A DNA stretch of 64,000 bases. It comes from BOG-1184 sp964651515 (GTDB taxonomy: Bacteria > Fibrobacterota > Chitinivibrionia > Chitinivibrionales > Chitinispirillaceae). A program made the position numbers and the translations under genes. Under the pieces are notes generated by a model. The model saw only the letters and a list, made by a program, of their open reading frames with translations, was not told the DNA's origin and made no database searches. Below, piece by piece: positions 1 through 9,359 of the stretch. The stretch is taken from positions 40,548 to 104,547 of the forward strand of contig CAZYYB010000001.1 in the NCBI GenBank assembly GCA_964651515.1. The letters are read 5' to 3'. Positions within the stretch are counted from its first letter, which is position 1. The number at the start of each line of letters is the position of its first letter.

Positions 1-103
1 TCACCGGTTGCAACCATGAATTTGCCGGCCTCCCGCGCAGGCGCGATGCCGCGTCTGTTTTTCGGAAAAAGAGCGGGAACGGCGGTATGGAGATGGTACG
101 TCT

Positions 104-958
104 ATGGGGTATGTCGAATTCTGGGACCTGGCCGAGAAACCGTTTGAAGAGGTAAACGACCCCCGGTTTTTCTTCGAAAGCGAAGGGCACCGGGAGGCGC
201 TCGACCGGATGCTCTATGTTGTCAACGACCGGAACATGAACATCGGCCTGCTCACCGGTGAGATCGGGTCCGGCAAGACGCTCATCAGGAAGGTCCTCTT
301 CTCCTCCCTGCCGTCGCAGCAGTTCGAAATAATCGATTTTGAAAATTCCAATTACCCCTTCGAGGATCTCCTGTTCGATTCGGTTCACCGCATCGCCTCG
401 GAGCATCCGCACGCGCCCCCTTCCGGAACGGGCGGGCTCCCGGACCGGGGCGATAAATTCGCGCTCATGCGTCTCTTCCGCGCCCAGCTCGAACACCTGT
501 GCTACGAAGAAAAACGCCATCTCGTGATTCTTTTCGACGAGGCGCAGCAGATGGACGATGTCGCGCTCGACGAGGTGAAGAATTTTACGAATTTCGCCGC
601 CCGCGGGGAGAACTTCCTCACCGTCTTTTTCGTCGGGCAACCCGAGCTGCGTGAAAAGATAAAGCGTCTCCGCCAACTCGATCAGCGCATTTTTCTCCGA
701 TTCCATCTCAACAATCTTGATTTCAAGAACACGGTCGGCTACATCGACCACCGTCTCATGATCGCCGGAAGACCGAAAAACGGCGTCTTCAGCGAGTCGT
801 CGCTCGAATTGATTTTCCGGGCGACCGGCGGCGTGCCCCGGGAGATCAACCGCCTCTGCAAGCTTGCCCTGCAACATGGCTTCGCGAACGATCTCGCCGC
901 CATTGCCCCCGACGACATCCAGGCAATCCTCGACGATATGAAGGCCCAGAGCGGATGA
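104..958 (+). CDS. ExeA/GspA-type AAA ATPase of polysaccharide cluster
   Basis: A 284-residue P-loop ATPase of the ExeA/GspA family, the type often found beside tyrosine autokinases in exopolysaccharide and exosortase (XrtA) clusters. Walker A is GEIGSGKT at residues 52-59. Walker B is LVILFDEAQQ at about 140-149, followed by a GQPEL sensor-like segment at 178-182 and a C-terminal helical lid with the family's TGGVPREINRLC signature near 241-252. No transmembrane segment or peptidoglycan-binding domain is present, so it is probably cytoplasmic or peripheral. Its stop codon overlaps the start of the next gene (ATGA), so the two are translationally coupled. A GGAG lies about 11 bases before the ATG. 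The family call is firm; the link to polysaccharide export or chain-length control is inferred from context. Confidence 0.88.
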   Translation: MGYVEFWDLAEKPFEEVNDPRFFFESEGHREALDRMLYVVNDRNMNIGLLTGEIGSGKTLIRKVLFSSLPSQQFEIIDFENSNYPFEDLLFDSVHRIASEHPHAPPSGTGGLPDRGDKFALMRLFRAQLEHLCYEEKRHLVILFDEAQQMDDVALDEVKNFTNFAARGENFLTVFFVGQPELREKIKRLRQLDQRIFLRFHLNNLDFKNTVGYIDHRLMIAGRPKNGVFSESSLELIFRATGGVPREINRLCKLALQHGFANDLAAIAPDDIQAILDDMKAQSG

Positions 959-3900
959 AACCGAAGAAATTCAGCTTCAGCGCCATCATCAGAAAAATGG
1001 GCGAGGAACAACCGGAGCGCCGCGGAGCCGCTGCCGAAGCTCCGGACACGTTCCCTGCTGCGGAGCGCCGTGCCGCACGGGAAGAGCGGACGGGCTCCTT
1101 TCGCGGCGACGAGCGGCTCGATTCCCGGTCCCTGAAAAGCGCATCGATCCATTCTGAAAAAAGGGAGAGTTCCTCCGGCGCGGCAAAAAATTCCGCATCG
1201 CGTTTTCGAACCGGCAACGCGGACAGCGAGGAGGAGCTCGAATTCGACTTTTTCCGGTATCTCGGGATCATTCTCCAGCGGAGAAGGCCGGTCGCCATCG
1301 TCATGCTCCTGGTGACGTCCTTCTGCATTTTTCAGTATGTCAACAGCGAGCGGCTCTATACGGCCCATGCGCAGCTGCGGTTCAAACCGGAGGACAAGGA
1401 ACTCATCGGCGATGACGGTCCCCGCAATCCCGGAAACCAGGAGACCGCCCTCAACACGCATCTGGAGCTCTTGAAATCGAATGCGGTGCTCTCCATGGTC
1501 GCCGACAGCTTCGGCAACCGGGTCCATGTGGCGCAGATCGAGCACTATCTTTCCATTGCCCAGGGGCAGACGAACCGCGAGCGGAACGACCTGATCGAGC
1601 TTTACTACCAGAACCCGGACGCCAGGCTCGCCCGCGACGTTCTCAACGAGCTGTGCCAGGCATACATCAATTACCAGAAGGAAGTTAACGCCCAGGAAAT
1701 CACCGCGCTTCTCTCAAAACTCGGGGAACAGGTCAATAAATTCCAGGCCGAGCTGGACCTGAAGGAGGGCGACCTGCGGCGATTCAAGGAAGAGAACCGG
1801 ATGGTGGAACTCTCCGACGAGACCAATCTGACCGTTTCGAAACTGTCGGAACTCGAGCTCGACCTGCAGAAAACGGAGATGAGTCTTCTCGAAGGCCGGG
1901 AGAAGGACCAGGCGGTTACTTCGCAGATCGGCAAGCAGACCCCGGATGTGGTGCAGTCGGTTACCTATATCGATCCGACGAAGGACAAGCTCGCCCAGCT
2001 CGAACTGGAATACAATACCCTGTCCGCCGAAAACAGTCCGGAGCACTTCAAGGTCAAGATACTCAAGGAAGAGATCGAAAAGCTCAAGAGAGCCGAGGCC
2101 GATACCATGACGCGCGAAGCCACCTCGCAGACGCTCGTCAACAACCCGATTCTCCAGTCGCTCCTCCAGGATAAGGTCGACTGGAATGTCGATCGCTCAT
2201 CGCTCGAAGCGAAACGGCAGGCGCTGATCAATGAGGTCAAAAACCTCAACGCCGACCTGTTCAAACTTCCGGCGGTGCAGCAGCGCTACGCCTTCCTGGA
2301 GCGTGAGACCGAGTCGCTCGTCCAGACGCTCAAGCTCCTGAAATCCAAGCAGGCGGAGGCGCAGGTCCAGCGGGACGGCCAGAAGATCGATATCATCATC
2401 CAGAACCTGGCCTCGTTGCCGACGCAGGCGGTCCCGAGCGTCAAATTCATCACCGTCATCATGGGGCTTTTCATCGGCCTCATTTTCGGCGTGGGCCTCG
2501 CCTTTCTCCTCGAATACCTCGATCAGAGTGTCAAGGATCCCATCCAGATCGAGAAAAACCTCGATCTCCCGCTCCTGGGCATCGTTCCGGTGATCGAAAC
2601 CAATAAGGCGCTCATTCAGCAGTTCGCCGACCTTGAGAAAAAAGTCCTGGAACCGTTCCGTTCCCTCCGGGCGAACCTCAAGCACCTTGCCGCCATGCAC
2701 AACAGCAAGGTGTTCATGATCTGCAGCGCGATCAAGGGCGAGGGAAAAACCACCCTCGCCGCGAATCTCGCCATTACCTTCGCCGTCGACGGAAAGAAAA
2801 CCATCCTGGTGGATGCCGACCTGCGCCGCTCCCAGATGCACTCGCTCTTCGCGATCCCGAAGGAGCTCGGCCTCACCGACTACCTCCTCGGCGTGCATAC
2901 CGTTGACGAGGTGCTCAAAACGACCGTGCTGGAAAACCTCTCCCTCATCACCTCGGGCGAGCGGCCGCATAACCCTTCGGAACTCGTCGGCACCTACCGG
3001 TTCGACCTTCTTGTAAAGGAGCTCCGCGACCGGGCCGATATTATTATTTTCGATTCTCCCGCCCTGCTGCCGGTCAGCGATGCGCTTACCATGGCGCCGA
3101 AGATGGACGGCAGCGTGATGGTATTCCGCACCAACTGGACGCCGCTCAAGGCGGCCAAGCAGGCAAAGCACCAGATCGCCCGCCTCGGGTGCACCATATT
3201 CGGCGGCATCTTCAACGGCGTTTCGCTTCATCGCAGCTATTACCCCTATTATTACGGGTACTACGGATATTACTCCTATAGCAAGTATACCTACGACGAC
3301 GATAAAAAGAAGGGCTCCGCGTTCCGGGAATTCGGCCTCCGGCTCGAAAATGGATTCAGGAAGGGCGTGCAGGGGATCCGGTACGGCGCGCCGAAATATA
3401 TTGCCGCCGCCCGCAGCTTCGGCCGTCTGTTTGCCGGGAGGCGCGCCCTGCCGGCGATTCTTCTCGCGTGCGGTCTTTCCGCCGCGGGTATATGGTCTTT
3501 ACACCGCGCTCTCTATGCGCGGCAGCACCGGGCGGCCATCGCAAGCCTGGTAACCGCGGCGGCACCTGCGGCCGCGCCGTCGTCCGGCGTTTCTCAAGCC
3601 GCACCGAAAGATACCGCCTCGATCATGTCCGATCCGCTCCCCGCCGATCCGGAGGGAAGGACCGATGCGCCGCTCACGCCGGAAGCGGGGAGCGGGCTCT
3701 GGTTCGCCGCGCTGAAGGCCTCGGATCTCGATGGCTACCTGAGGCTCTACGATTCCGTTGATTTTCAATTTTCCGGCGGTAATTTTTCCCGGTGGCGGGA
3801 GCGCGCGAAGGCTTATTTCGCCCGGTATCAGGGTTCTTCCTACACCCTCGACAGCGTATGGCGGCAGGTGTGCCCGCCGCCCGGCATAGAAACCCGTCTC

Positions 3901-4014
3901 AGGCTGACCATGGTGAGCGGCCCGGATACCACGCGACTCGTCAAGGCGCTCTCGTGGAAAAACGGCAGGGGCGGCTGGAGGATTATCGGTGATAAAACCG
4001 GCCGGGCGTTGTAG
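955..4014 (+). CDS. Wzz/BY-kinase polysaccharide co-polymerase with extra C-terminal domain
   Basis: A 1019-residue fused chain-length determinant and bacterial tyrosine autokinase. Residues 1-95 are a charged, low-complexity cytoplasmic leader. The first membrane helix is at about 112-128, a long periplasmic coiled-coil Wzz/GNVR region spans 130-495, and the second helix is at about 499-519. The kinase follows: Walker A SAIKGEGKTT (591-600), Walker A' ILVDADLRR (617-625), Walker B IIIFDSP (696-702). A Tyr cluster with 12 tyrosines lies at 762-780, the usual autophosphorylation tail. Unusually the protein does not stop there: a third hydrophobic helix (about 831-848), an Ala/Pro linker and a roughly 105-residue NTF2/SnoaL-like domain (913-1019) follow, which topology would place in the periplasm. 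It acts at the inner membrane in polysaccharide polymerisation and export. The NTF2-like assignment rests on fold-like pattern only. Confidence 0.92.
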   Translation: MKPKKFSFSAIIRKMGEEQPERRGAAAEAPDTFPAAERRAAREERTGSFRGDERLDSRSLKSASIHSEKRESSSGAAKNSASRFRTGNADSEEELEFDFFRYLGIILQRRRPVAIVMLLVTSFCIFQYVNSERLYTAHAQLRFKPEDKELIGDDGPRNPGNQETALNTHLELLKSNAVLSMVADSFGNRVHVAQIEHYLSIAQGQTNRERNDLIELYYQNPDARLARDVLNELCQAYINYQKEVNAQEITALLSKLGEQVNKFQAELDLKEGDLRRFKEENRMVELSDETNLTVSKLSELELDLQKTEMSLLEGREKDQAVTSQIGKQTPDVVQSVTYIDPTKDKLAQLELEYNTLSAENSPEHFKVKILKEEIEKLKRAEADTMTREATSQTLVNNPILQSLLQDKVDWNVDRSSLEAKRQALINEVKNLNADLFKLPAVQQRYAFLERETESLVQTLKLLKSKQAEAQVQRDGQKIDIIIQNLASLPTQAVPSVKFITVIMGLFIGLIFGVGLAFLLEYLDQSVKDPIQIEKNLDLPLLGIVPVIETNKALIQQFADLEKKVLEPFRSLRANLKHLAAMHNSKVFMICSAIKGEGKTTLAANLAITFAVDGKKTILVDADLRRSQMHSLFAIPKELGLTDYLLGVHTVDEVLKTTVLENLSLITSGERPHNPSELVGTYRFDLLVKELRDRADIIIFDSPALLPVSDALTMAPKMDGSVMVFRTNWTPLKAAKQAKHQIARLGCTIFGGIFNGVSLHRSYYPYYYGYYGYYSYSKYTYDDDKKKGSAFREFGLRLENGFRKGVQGIRYGAPKYIAAARSFGRLFAGRRALPAILLACGLSAAGIWSLHRALYARQHRAAIASLVTAAAPAAAPSSGVSQAAPKDTASIMSDPLPADPEGRTDAPLTPEAGSGLWFAALKASDLDGYLRLYDSVDFQFSGGNFSRWRERAKAYFARYQGSSYTLDSVWRQVCPPPGIETRLRLTMVSGPDTTRLVKALSWKNGRGGWRIIGDKTGRAL

Positions 4015-4075
4015 GGGTTCCCCCGGTGAAACGGGAGCAGGCCGCGCGCCTGGAGAAGGAGGACGATTGTTCGAC

Positions 4076-5377
4076 ATGATTGCGCGGGTGCTGCTGCTCG
4101 GCGCCTTCGTCTTCCAGGCCGGTGCGCAGGCGCCGCCCCCCCCCTCTTCCCTGTCGCCGCGACTCGAATCTTTTTCGGGCGAGGTGGTCGTCACGTCGGC
4201 GGCGGGCGGGCAGATTCCCGTGCAGGCGGGAATGCTCCTGCATGAAGCCGATGAACTCCGGACCCTCGGAGCGGCACAGGCGGAGGTCATTTTCGGGACC
4301 GTCGCCCGGATCGATTGCGACGAGTACTCCGATATCCTTTTCGACCACCTGAAGGCCCTGCCGGACAGCGGCGTGAGCTTTGCCGTGCGGCAGAAAAGCG
4401 GTACCTGCTGGTTCAAGGTGGGGTTAGGCGGCATACCCGGCCTGTGCAGGATCGTCACCCCCGCCGCCCTGGTTACCGCGGAAGGCAAAGCCGCCGATTT
4501 TCTCGTGGATGTACAAACCGACCGGATGTCCATCTCGTGCATGGGGGGAACCGTTCATGCCGACATGAACGGCAGTGCCGAACAGATCAACCTTATTTCG
4601 GGACAGACGGTGGTCGCCTTCACCGACGGCAGGCCGTTGCAGCTTTCGCGATTCGCTCCGGACATCGGGGTCGCCGAGCGGTCGGCGCAGTTCGTTTCCG
4701 GAAGGAACCCTCCCGGGAGGGACACTGCCGACGGAGGGAATATCGGGGACCGGCGGAATCGGCCGCTCGACGTCGTCATCTGCGCCCCCCCCTATTTCTT
4801 CGGCCTGGCAAGCATTCAACCCGACAAGGGGGTCGTCACCATCGTGTACCTGCCGTCGCGACTCCTTGTCAACGAGTATATGCAGGGCGTCGAAACCCTC
4901 GGCCAGGCTTACCGTTATGGAGGAGCCGCATTCGTCGCCTCCCTTCTGGAACCCCTGTTCGATATCCCTCTCGTCAAATACTGCGTCGTCTCGCGGGGAA
5001 CGGCGGTGCAGTGCGCCGAACTGCTCGGCAACGGTTCTTCCGTAGCCGGAAGCCGGCAGATCATGAAATTCCTTTCCGCGGACAATCAATCGGCCGACGA
5101 GGACCAGGGGGGCATCGAGGCAATTTTCGACGCCCTGTTCGATGGCCTCAGGGACCGGAACATGGCGCTGACGCCGTCGATGGTCAGCGAGGTGCTGCAA
5201 TCCATGCAGACCAATATCGATGCCGCCGAATTCATGGAAGTGTATGACCGTTTTCATTCCGGAAGAGGGTGGACCCGGCGCGATGTGATCCTGCCGGCCA
5301 TCGAGAAACCCGACCGGGAAGGGGCGCTGTACGAGCCCGACGAAGTACGTTGCCGCCAGATTTTGAAAAACAACTGA
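4076..5377 (+). CDS. secreted FecR-domain protein with LCP-like C-terminal domain
   Basis: An exported protein of about 433 residues. A signal peptide (MIARVLLLGAFVFQAGAQA) opens it. Residues about 30-180 look like a FecR domain: SFSGEVVVTS, then a threshold-like V-Q-A-G-x-L-L segment and a GTVARID strand. Residues about 231-330 resemble a divergent LytR-CpsA-Psr domain: DVVICAPPYF, a strand ending LPSRLLV, then YRYGGAAFVASLLEPLFDIP and YCVVS, matching the LCP pattern of 'AYxYGG ... LGIPIDYYVVV'. A good ribosome site (GAAGGAGG at 4055-4062) lies just upstream. A TTG at 4067 is an alternative in-frame start, and a start farther upstream would overlap the kinase gene. LCP enzymes transfer polymers to the cell wall, so a role in anchoring the polysaccharide is conceivable. 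The fusion is unusual and the LCP call is moderate. Confidence 0.72.
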   Translation: MIARVLLLGAFVFQAGAQAPPPPSSLSPRLESFSGEVVVTSAAGGQIPVQAGMLLHEADELRTLGAAQAEVIFGTVARIDCDEYSDILFDHLKALPDSGVSFAVRQKSGTCWFKVGLGGIPGLCRIVTPAALVTAEGKAADFLVDVQTDRMSISCMGGTVHADMNGSAEQINLISGQTVVAFTDGRPLQLSRFAPDIGVAERSAQFVSGRNPPGRDTADGGNIGDRRNRPLDVVICAPPYFFGLASIQPDKGVVTIVYLPSRLLVNEYMQGVETLGQAYRYGGAAFVASLLEPLFDIPLVKYCVVSRGTAVQCAELLGNGSSVAGSRQIMKFLSADNQSADEDQGGIEAIFDALFDGLRDRNMALTPSMVSEVLQSMQTNIDAAEFMEVYDRFHSGRGWTRRDVILPAIEKPDREGALYEPDEVRCRQILKNN

Positions 5378-5409
5378 ACCCCGACCGCCCCATCACCGGA
5401 GTCGCCACT

Positions 5410-6288
5410 ATGAAGATTCTTATCGTCGGACACAACGGCATGCTGGGAAACGACATGCTCACCGCCGCCGCCCGTGCCGGTCACGAGGCGTGCGGCATTG
5501 ACTTTCCTGACATCGACCTTACCCGGCCCGAAAGCGTCCGCGCCGGGGTGCTCGACAGGCGTCCGGACGCGGTCGTCAACTGCGCCGCCTTTACCGCGGT
5601 GGATGCCTGCGAGACCGAGGCCGGCAAGGCGTTTGCCGTCAATGCCCTTGGGGCGGGAAACCTCGCCCGCGCGGCGGATGAGGCGCGGAGCGTCCTGGTG
5701 CATTACAGCACCGACTATGTTTTCGACGGCCGCGCGACGGTCCCCTATGTCGAGTCCGATCCGACCGGTCCCCGGTCGGTGTACGGCAGGTCCAAACTCG
5801 AAGGGGAGCGGCTGGTGACGGAGGGCAGCGCCCGGTCGTTCATCATCAGGATCGCGTGGCTGTACGGCACGACCGGCAATAATTTCGTAAAGACCATCCG
5901 GAAGCTGGCGCAGAAAAACGGGGCGGCCGGGAGCCCGGTGCGCGTGGTCAATGATCAGGTCGGATCGCCCACCTGTACACTCGACGTGTGCGCCCAGACG
6001 CTCTGCCTCCTCGAAAGCGGTCGCTTCGGCCTCTACCACGGCACGAGCGAAGGGCAGTGTTCGTGGTACGACTTCGCCCGGGCAATTGCCCGGGCCGCAG
6101 GGTACGGGACGATCGTCGAACCCTGTACGACCGCCGAGTTTGCCCTGGTCGCTCCCCACTCCGCCCCCCGGCCGTCATGGAGCGTCCTTGAAAACGCCGC
6201 ATTGAAAAGGCTCGGCCTCAACCGGATGCCCCACTGGGAAGAGGCTTTTTCGGCATTTCTGAAAGCAGAGGCGCAATCCCTGCGGTAA
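5410..6288 (+). CDS. rmlD: dTDP-4-dehydrorhamnose reductase RmlD
   Basis: An extended SDR enzyme of 292 residues that reduces dTDP-4-dehydro-L-rhamnose to dTDP-L-rhamnose with NAD(P)H, the last step of nucleotide-rhamnose supply for surface polysaccharide. The N-terminal Rossmann motif is VGHNGMLG (6-13). The catalytic Thr lies in STDYVFDG (100-107), and the YxxxK pair is Y125/K129. The conserved ND(Q)xGSPT segment is at 181-188. The start chosen is the ATG at 5410, preceded by GGAG with 8-base spacing; an upstream in-frame extension would read through the end of the previous gene and has no family match. RmlA and RmlC are not in this window. Directly followed by rmlB. Confidence 0.9.
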   Translation: MKILIVGHNGMLGNDMLTAAARAGHEACGIDFPDIDLTRPESVRAGVLDRRPDAVVNCAAFTAVDACETEAGKAFAVNALGAGNLARAADEARSVLVHYSTDYVFDGRATVPYVESDPTGPRSVYGRSKLEGERLVTEGSARSFIIRIAWLYGTTGNNFVKTIRKLAQKNGAAGSPVRVVNDQVGSPTCTLDVCAQTLCLLESGRFGLYHGTSEGQCSWYDFARAIARAAGYGTIVEPCTTAEFALVAPHSAPRPSWSVLENAALKRLGLNRMPHWEEAFSAFLKAEAQSLR

Positions 6289-6308
6289 GAGGTTATTTTT
6301 CTACCATT

Positions 6309-7307
6309 ATGAAAAACATCCTCGTCACCGGCGGTGCCGGATTCATCGGCGCCAATTTCGTCCACTATCTTCTCGGCCACCGCGACGACCTGCTGGTCGT
6401 CAATCTCGATTCCCTCACCTATGCCGGGAACCCCGATAATCTTCGATCCGTGGAGCACGACCCGCGCTACCGGTTCGTGAAAGGGGACATCCGGGATTTC
6501 AGCCTCCTGACCGCGCTCTTTGCCGAATGCGGCATCGACACGGTGGTCCATTTCGCGGCCGAGTCCCATGTCGATCGCAGCATTACCGAGCCGGATCAAT
6601 TCGTCCAGACCAATGTTCTCGGAACCCACACGCTTCTGCGCGTCGCCAGGGCCGCATGGGAGGGCGCCTTCGAAGGAAAGCGTTTCCTGCACGTCTCCAC
6701 CGACGAGGTCTACGGTTCGCTCGGCGAAGGCGGTTACTTCACCGAGGAAACGCCCCTTTCGGCAAACAGCCCCTACTCGGCCAGCAAGGCGGGAAGCGAT
6801 CTCCTGGTACGGGCCTACTTCGAAACCTTCCGCCTTCCGGCGATCATCACCCGATGCTCCAATAACTACGGCCCCTACCAGTTTCCCGAAAAACTCATCC
6901 CTCTCATGATCACGAATGCGCTTCTGGGCCTTACACTCCCGGTGTACGGCGACGGCCTGAATGTTCGCGACTGGCTCTTCGTGGAGGACCACTGCGCCGC
7001 CATCGAAAGGGCGATCGTCAATGGCGCCCCCGGACAGGTTTATAACATCGGGGGTAACAATGAAAAGTGCAACATCGACATCGTTCGCCTCATCCTCGCC
7101 AGGCTCGGCAAACCCGACAGCCTCATCGGCTTCGTGAAAGATCGTCCGGGACACGACCGCCGGTATGCCATCGATGCCGCGAAGATCCGGCGTGAACTCG
7201 GCTGGACCCCGTCGGTGACCTTTGAACAGGGGATCGAGCGTACGATAGCCTGGTATTGCGATAACCGCTTATGGTGGGAGCGGCTCAGGCAGGGTTCTCC
7301 CGCCTGA
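6309..7307 (+). CDS. rmlB: dTDP-glucose 4,6-dehydratase RmlB
   Basis: A 332-residue extended SDR enzyme that converts dTDP-glucose to dTDP-4-dehydro-6-deoxyglucose, the committed step to dTDP-rhamnose. GGAGFIG (8-14) binds NAD+. STDEVYG (130-136) carries the catalytic Thr-Asp-Glu triad residues, and YSASK (156-160) supplies the YxxxK pair. SNNYGPYQFPEKLIP and GDGxNVRDW are diagnostic for RmlB. It lies 20 bp after rmlD, so the two are co-transcribed. A strong stem-loop overlaps the stop codon and probably ends the polysaccharide transcript. Length and motifs are fully typical. Confidence 0.96.
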   Translation: MKNILVTGGAGFIGANFVHYLLGHRDDLLVVNLDSLTYAGNPDNLRSVEHDPRYRFVKGDIRDFSLLTALFAECGIDTVVHFAAESHVDRSITEPDQFVQTNVLGTHTLLRVARAAWEGAFEGKRFLHVSTDEVYGSLGEGGYFTEETPLSANSPYSASKAGSDLLVRAYFETFRLPAIITRCSNNYGPYQFPEKLIPLMITNALLGLTLPVYGDGLNVRDWLFVEDHCAAIERAIVNGAPGQVYNIGGNNEKCNIDIVRLILARLGKPDSLIGFVKDRPGHDRRYAIDAAKIRRELGWTPSVTFEQGIERTIAWYCDNRLWWERLRQGSPA

Positions 7308-7312
7308 GCCGC
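7280..7312 (+). terminator. perfect 11-bp stem-loop overlapping rmlB stop
   Basis: GCGGCTCAGGC at 7280-7290 pairs perfectly with GCCTGAGCCGC at 7302-7312, and the rmlB stop codon lies within the right arm. The downstream tract is only weakly T-rich, so it may act as an mRNA 3'-end stabiliser as well as a terminator. Confidence 0.6.
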
Positions 7313-7338
7313 ATTGATTCCGGTCCCGCAGGCCCCGT

Positions 7339-7368
7339 TTGCTTCAACCGGCGCAAAAATTCTATTAT
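7339..7368 (+). promoter_or_regulatory. candidate sigma70-type promoter of glmS
   Basis: TTGCTT (7339-7344), an 18-base spacer and TATTAT (7363-7368) lie in the AT-rich part of the 155-bp gap before glmS. The predicted leader is about 88 bases and contains a small hairpin, CGGGAT-GATT-ATCCCG, near 7374-7389. Confidence 0.5.
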
Positions 7369-7462
7369 ATTTAACGGGATGATTATCCCGGCCCGCGGCG
7401 CATTCCGCAGGAATCGTCGGAAGGGGTGGTATCTTATTTTTTTTTGAGGGGAGCGCTGGGGT

Positions 7463-9295
7463 ATGTGTGGAATCGTCGGCTATATCGGCAATCGGGACGC
7501 CTGTCCCATCCTGCTTGCAGGACTGACTTCGCTCGAATACCGGGGGTACGACAGTGCGGGAATTGCATTAACAGATGGAAAGACCGCGCAGATAATAAAG
7601 GATAAGGGTAATGTCGGGCACCTCAAGGAGATCCTGAAGCACTCCCCGCCGATCGGTACGACGGGGATCGCGCATACCCGCTGGGCAACGCACGGCGAGC
7701 CCTCGCAGATCAATGCCCATCCGCACACCGATAGTCTCAACCGCGTAGCGGTAGCGCATAACGGCATCATCGAAAATTACTCGGCCCTCAAGGACAAAAT
7801 GAAGGACGAGGGCGTCAGCTTTTGCTCGGAAACCGACTCCGAGGTCCTTTCGCAGCTCATCGGCCGCTACTATACCGACGGCGACCTTGCCGCCGCGGTC
7901 CGCCGGGCACTCCTGGACATCGAAGGAACGTTCGGCATCGCGGTAATTGCTTTTGATAACCCCGACGTCCTGGTCGGCGCCCGGAAAGGTTCGCCGCTTG
8001 TCGCCGGCATAGGGACCGACGAACTGTTTCTCGCCTCCGACGCCTCGGCCGTGGTCAGTCATACCAAAAACGTGATCTATCTCAAGGACGGCAACCTCAT
8101 CGAGATGCGCAAGGGCGGCGTCTTTCACACCATGACGCTCGACAATCATGCGGTGAGCCCGGAGATCCAGCACATCGAATGGAATGCCGATGCGCTGGCC
8201 AAGGGCGGGTTCAGCCATTTCATGCTGAAAGAGATATTCGAACAGCCCGATACCATGAAGAACGCGATGCGCGGAAGGCTGCTCGTCGAGGAGGGGACCT
8301 CACGGCTCGACGGCCTTAACCTCGTGCTGCCGGAACTGCGCTCCATCCAGCGGATCATCCTCATCGGATGCGGAACGAGCTGGCATGCCGGTCTCATCGG
8401 CGAATACATGATCGAGGAGATCGCGGGCATCCCCGTCGAGGTGGAGTATGCGTCCGAGTTCCGTTACCGGAACCCGATCATCGATCCCCAGACCGTCGTT
8501 TTCGTCATCAGCCAGTCGGGCGAGACCGCCGATACCCTCGCCGCACTGCGCGAAGCCGCAAACCGCGGCGCCACGGTGCTCGGGATCTGCAATGCCGTAG
8601 GATCGAGCATCGCCCGCGAAACGCACGGCGGCGTCTACCTGCACGCGGGCCCCGAGATCGGCGTCGCGTCGACCAAGGCCTTTACCTCGCAGGTTACCGT
8701 CCTGGCGCTTCTGACCCTGCTTCTGGGTCGCATGCGGCGCATCTCGCACCCCGAGGGCGTGAAGATCGCGAAGGCTCTCGCCGAAATTCCGAATCAGGCC
8801 GCGAAGATCCTGAAGCAGAACGACGAGATCCTCGAGATCGCCCGTACGTACTATGAGCACAATAATTTTCTCTACCTCGGACGATCCTACAACTTTCCGG
8901 TGGCGCTCGAAGGTGCGCTCAAACTGAAGGAAATTTCCTACGTGCATGCCGAAGGGTACGCGGCCGCGGAAATGAAGCACGGTCCGATAGCGCTCATCGA
9001 TAAGAACATGCCGACCGTGGTGATCGCCCTCCGGGACAGCATCTACGAGAAGGTGATCTCCAATATCCAGGAGATCAAGGCGCGGGGAGGCAGCATCATC
9101 GCGGTTGCCTCGGAGGGCGACCGGCAGATCGCCAAGCACGCGCAGCATGTTATTTACATACCCGAAACCGTCGAAATGCTCTCGCCGCTTCTCGCGGTGA
9201 TCCCGCTGCAGCTCCTCGCCTACCATATCGCCGCACTGCGCGGCTGCGCCATCGATCAGCCGCGCAATCTGGCTAAATCGGTGACGGTGGAGTAG
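7463..9295 (+). CDS. glmS: glutamine-fructose-6-phosphate aminotransferase GlmS
   Basis: A 610-residue isomerising aminotransferase making glucosamine-6-phosphate from fructose-6-phosphate and glutamine, the entry to UDP-GlcNAc for peptidoglycan and surface glycans. It begins MCGIVGYIG, so Cys2 is the N-terminal nucleophile of the glutaminase domain (1 to about 220), with RWATHGEP and HNGIIENY loops. Two SIS sugar-isomerase domains follow (about 285-420 and 455-600), with the CGTSWHAG and SQSGETADT phosphate-binding loops. It ends in the canonical LAKSVTVE tail that reaches the active site. The length is the family norm. A purine-rich GAGGGGAG precedes the start. It has its own likely promoter and is followed by scpAB. 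Confidence 0.97.
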   Translation: MCGIVGYIGNRDACPILLAGLTSLEYRGYDSAGIALTDGKTAQIIKDKGNVGHLKEILKHSPPIGTTGIAHTRWATHGEPSQINAHPHTDSLNRVAVAHNGIIENYSALKDKMKDEGVSFCSETDSEVLSQLIGRYYTDGDLAAAVRRALLDIEGTFGIAVIAFDNPDVLVGARKGSPLVAGIGTDELFLASDASAVVSHTKNVIYLKDGNLIEMRKGGVFHTMTLDNHAVSPEIQHIEWNADALAKGGFSHFMLKEIFEQPDTMKNAMRGRLLVEEGTSRLDGLNLVLPELRSIQRIILIGCGTSWHAGLIGEYMIEEIAGIPVEVEYASEFRYRNPIIDPQTVVFVISQSGETADTLAALREAANRGATVLGICNAVGSSIARETHGGVYLHAGPEIGVASTKAFTSQVTVLALLTLLLGRMRRISHPEGVKIAKALAEIPNQAAKILKQNDEILEIARTYYEHNNFLYLGRSYNFPVALEGALKLKEISYVHAEGYAAAEMKHGPIALIDKNMPTVVIALRDSIYEKVISNIQEIKARGGSIIAVASEGDRQIAKHAQHVIYIPETVEMLSPLLAVIPLQLLAYHIAALRGCAIDQPRNLAKSVTVE

Positions 9296-9359
9296 GGAAC
9301 GGCCGGGGCATGGCGTACCGCTCGAACGACACCCACCGGCCGGCCGCGGAGCTTACCCC

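Noticed and set aside
1..103. 3' end of a gene upstream of the ExeA-type ATPase
   Set aside because: All three plus-strand frames are possible tails and none is recognisable; too short to support a call.
7369..7462. glmS ribozyme in the glmS leader
   Set aside because: The leader is only about 90 bases, lacks the ribozyme core, and the class is confined to Firmicutes and relatives; only one small hairpin is present.
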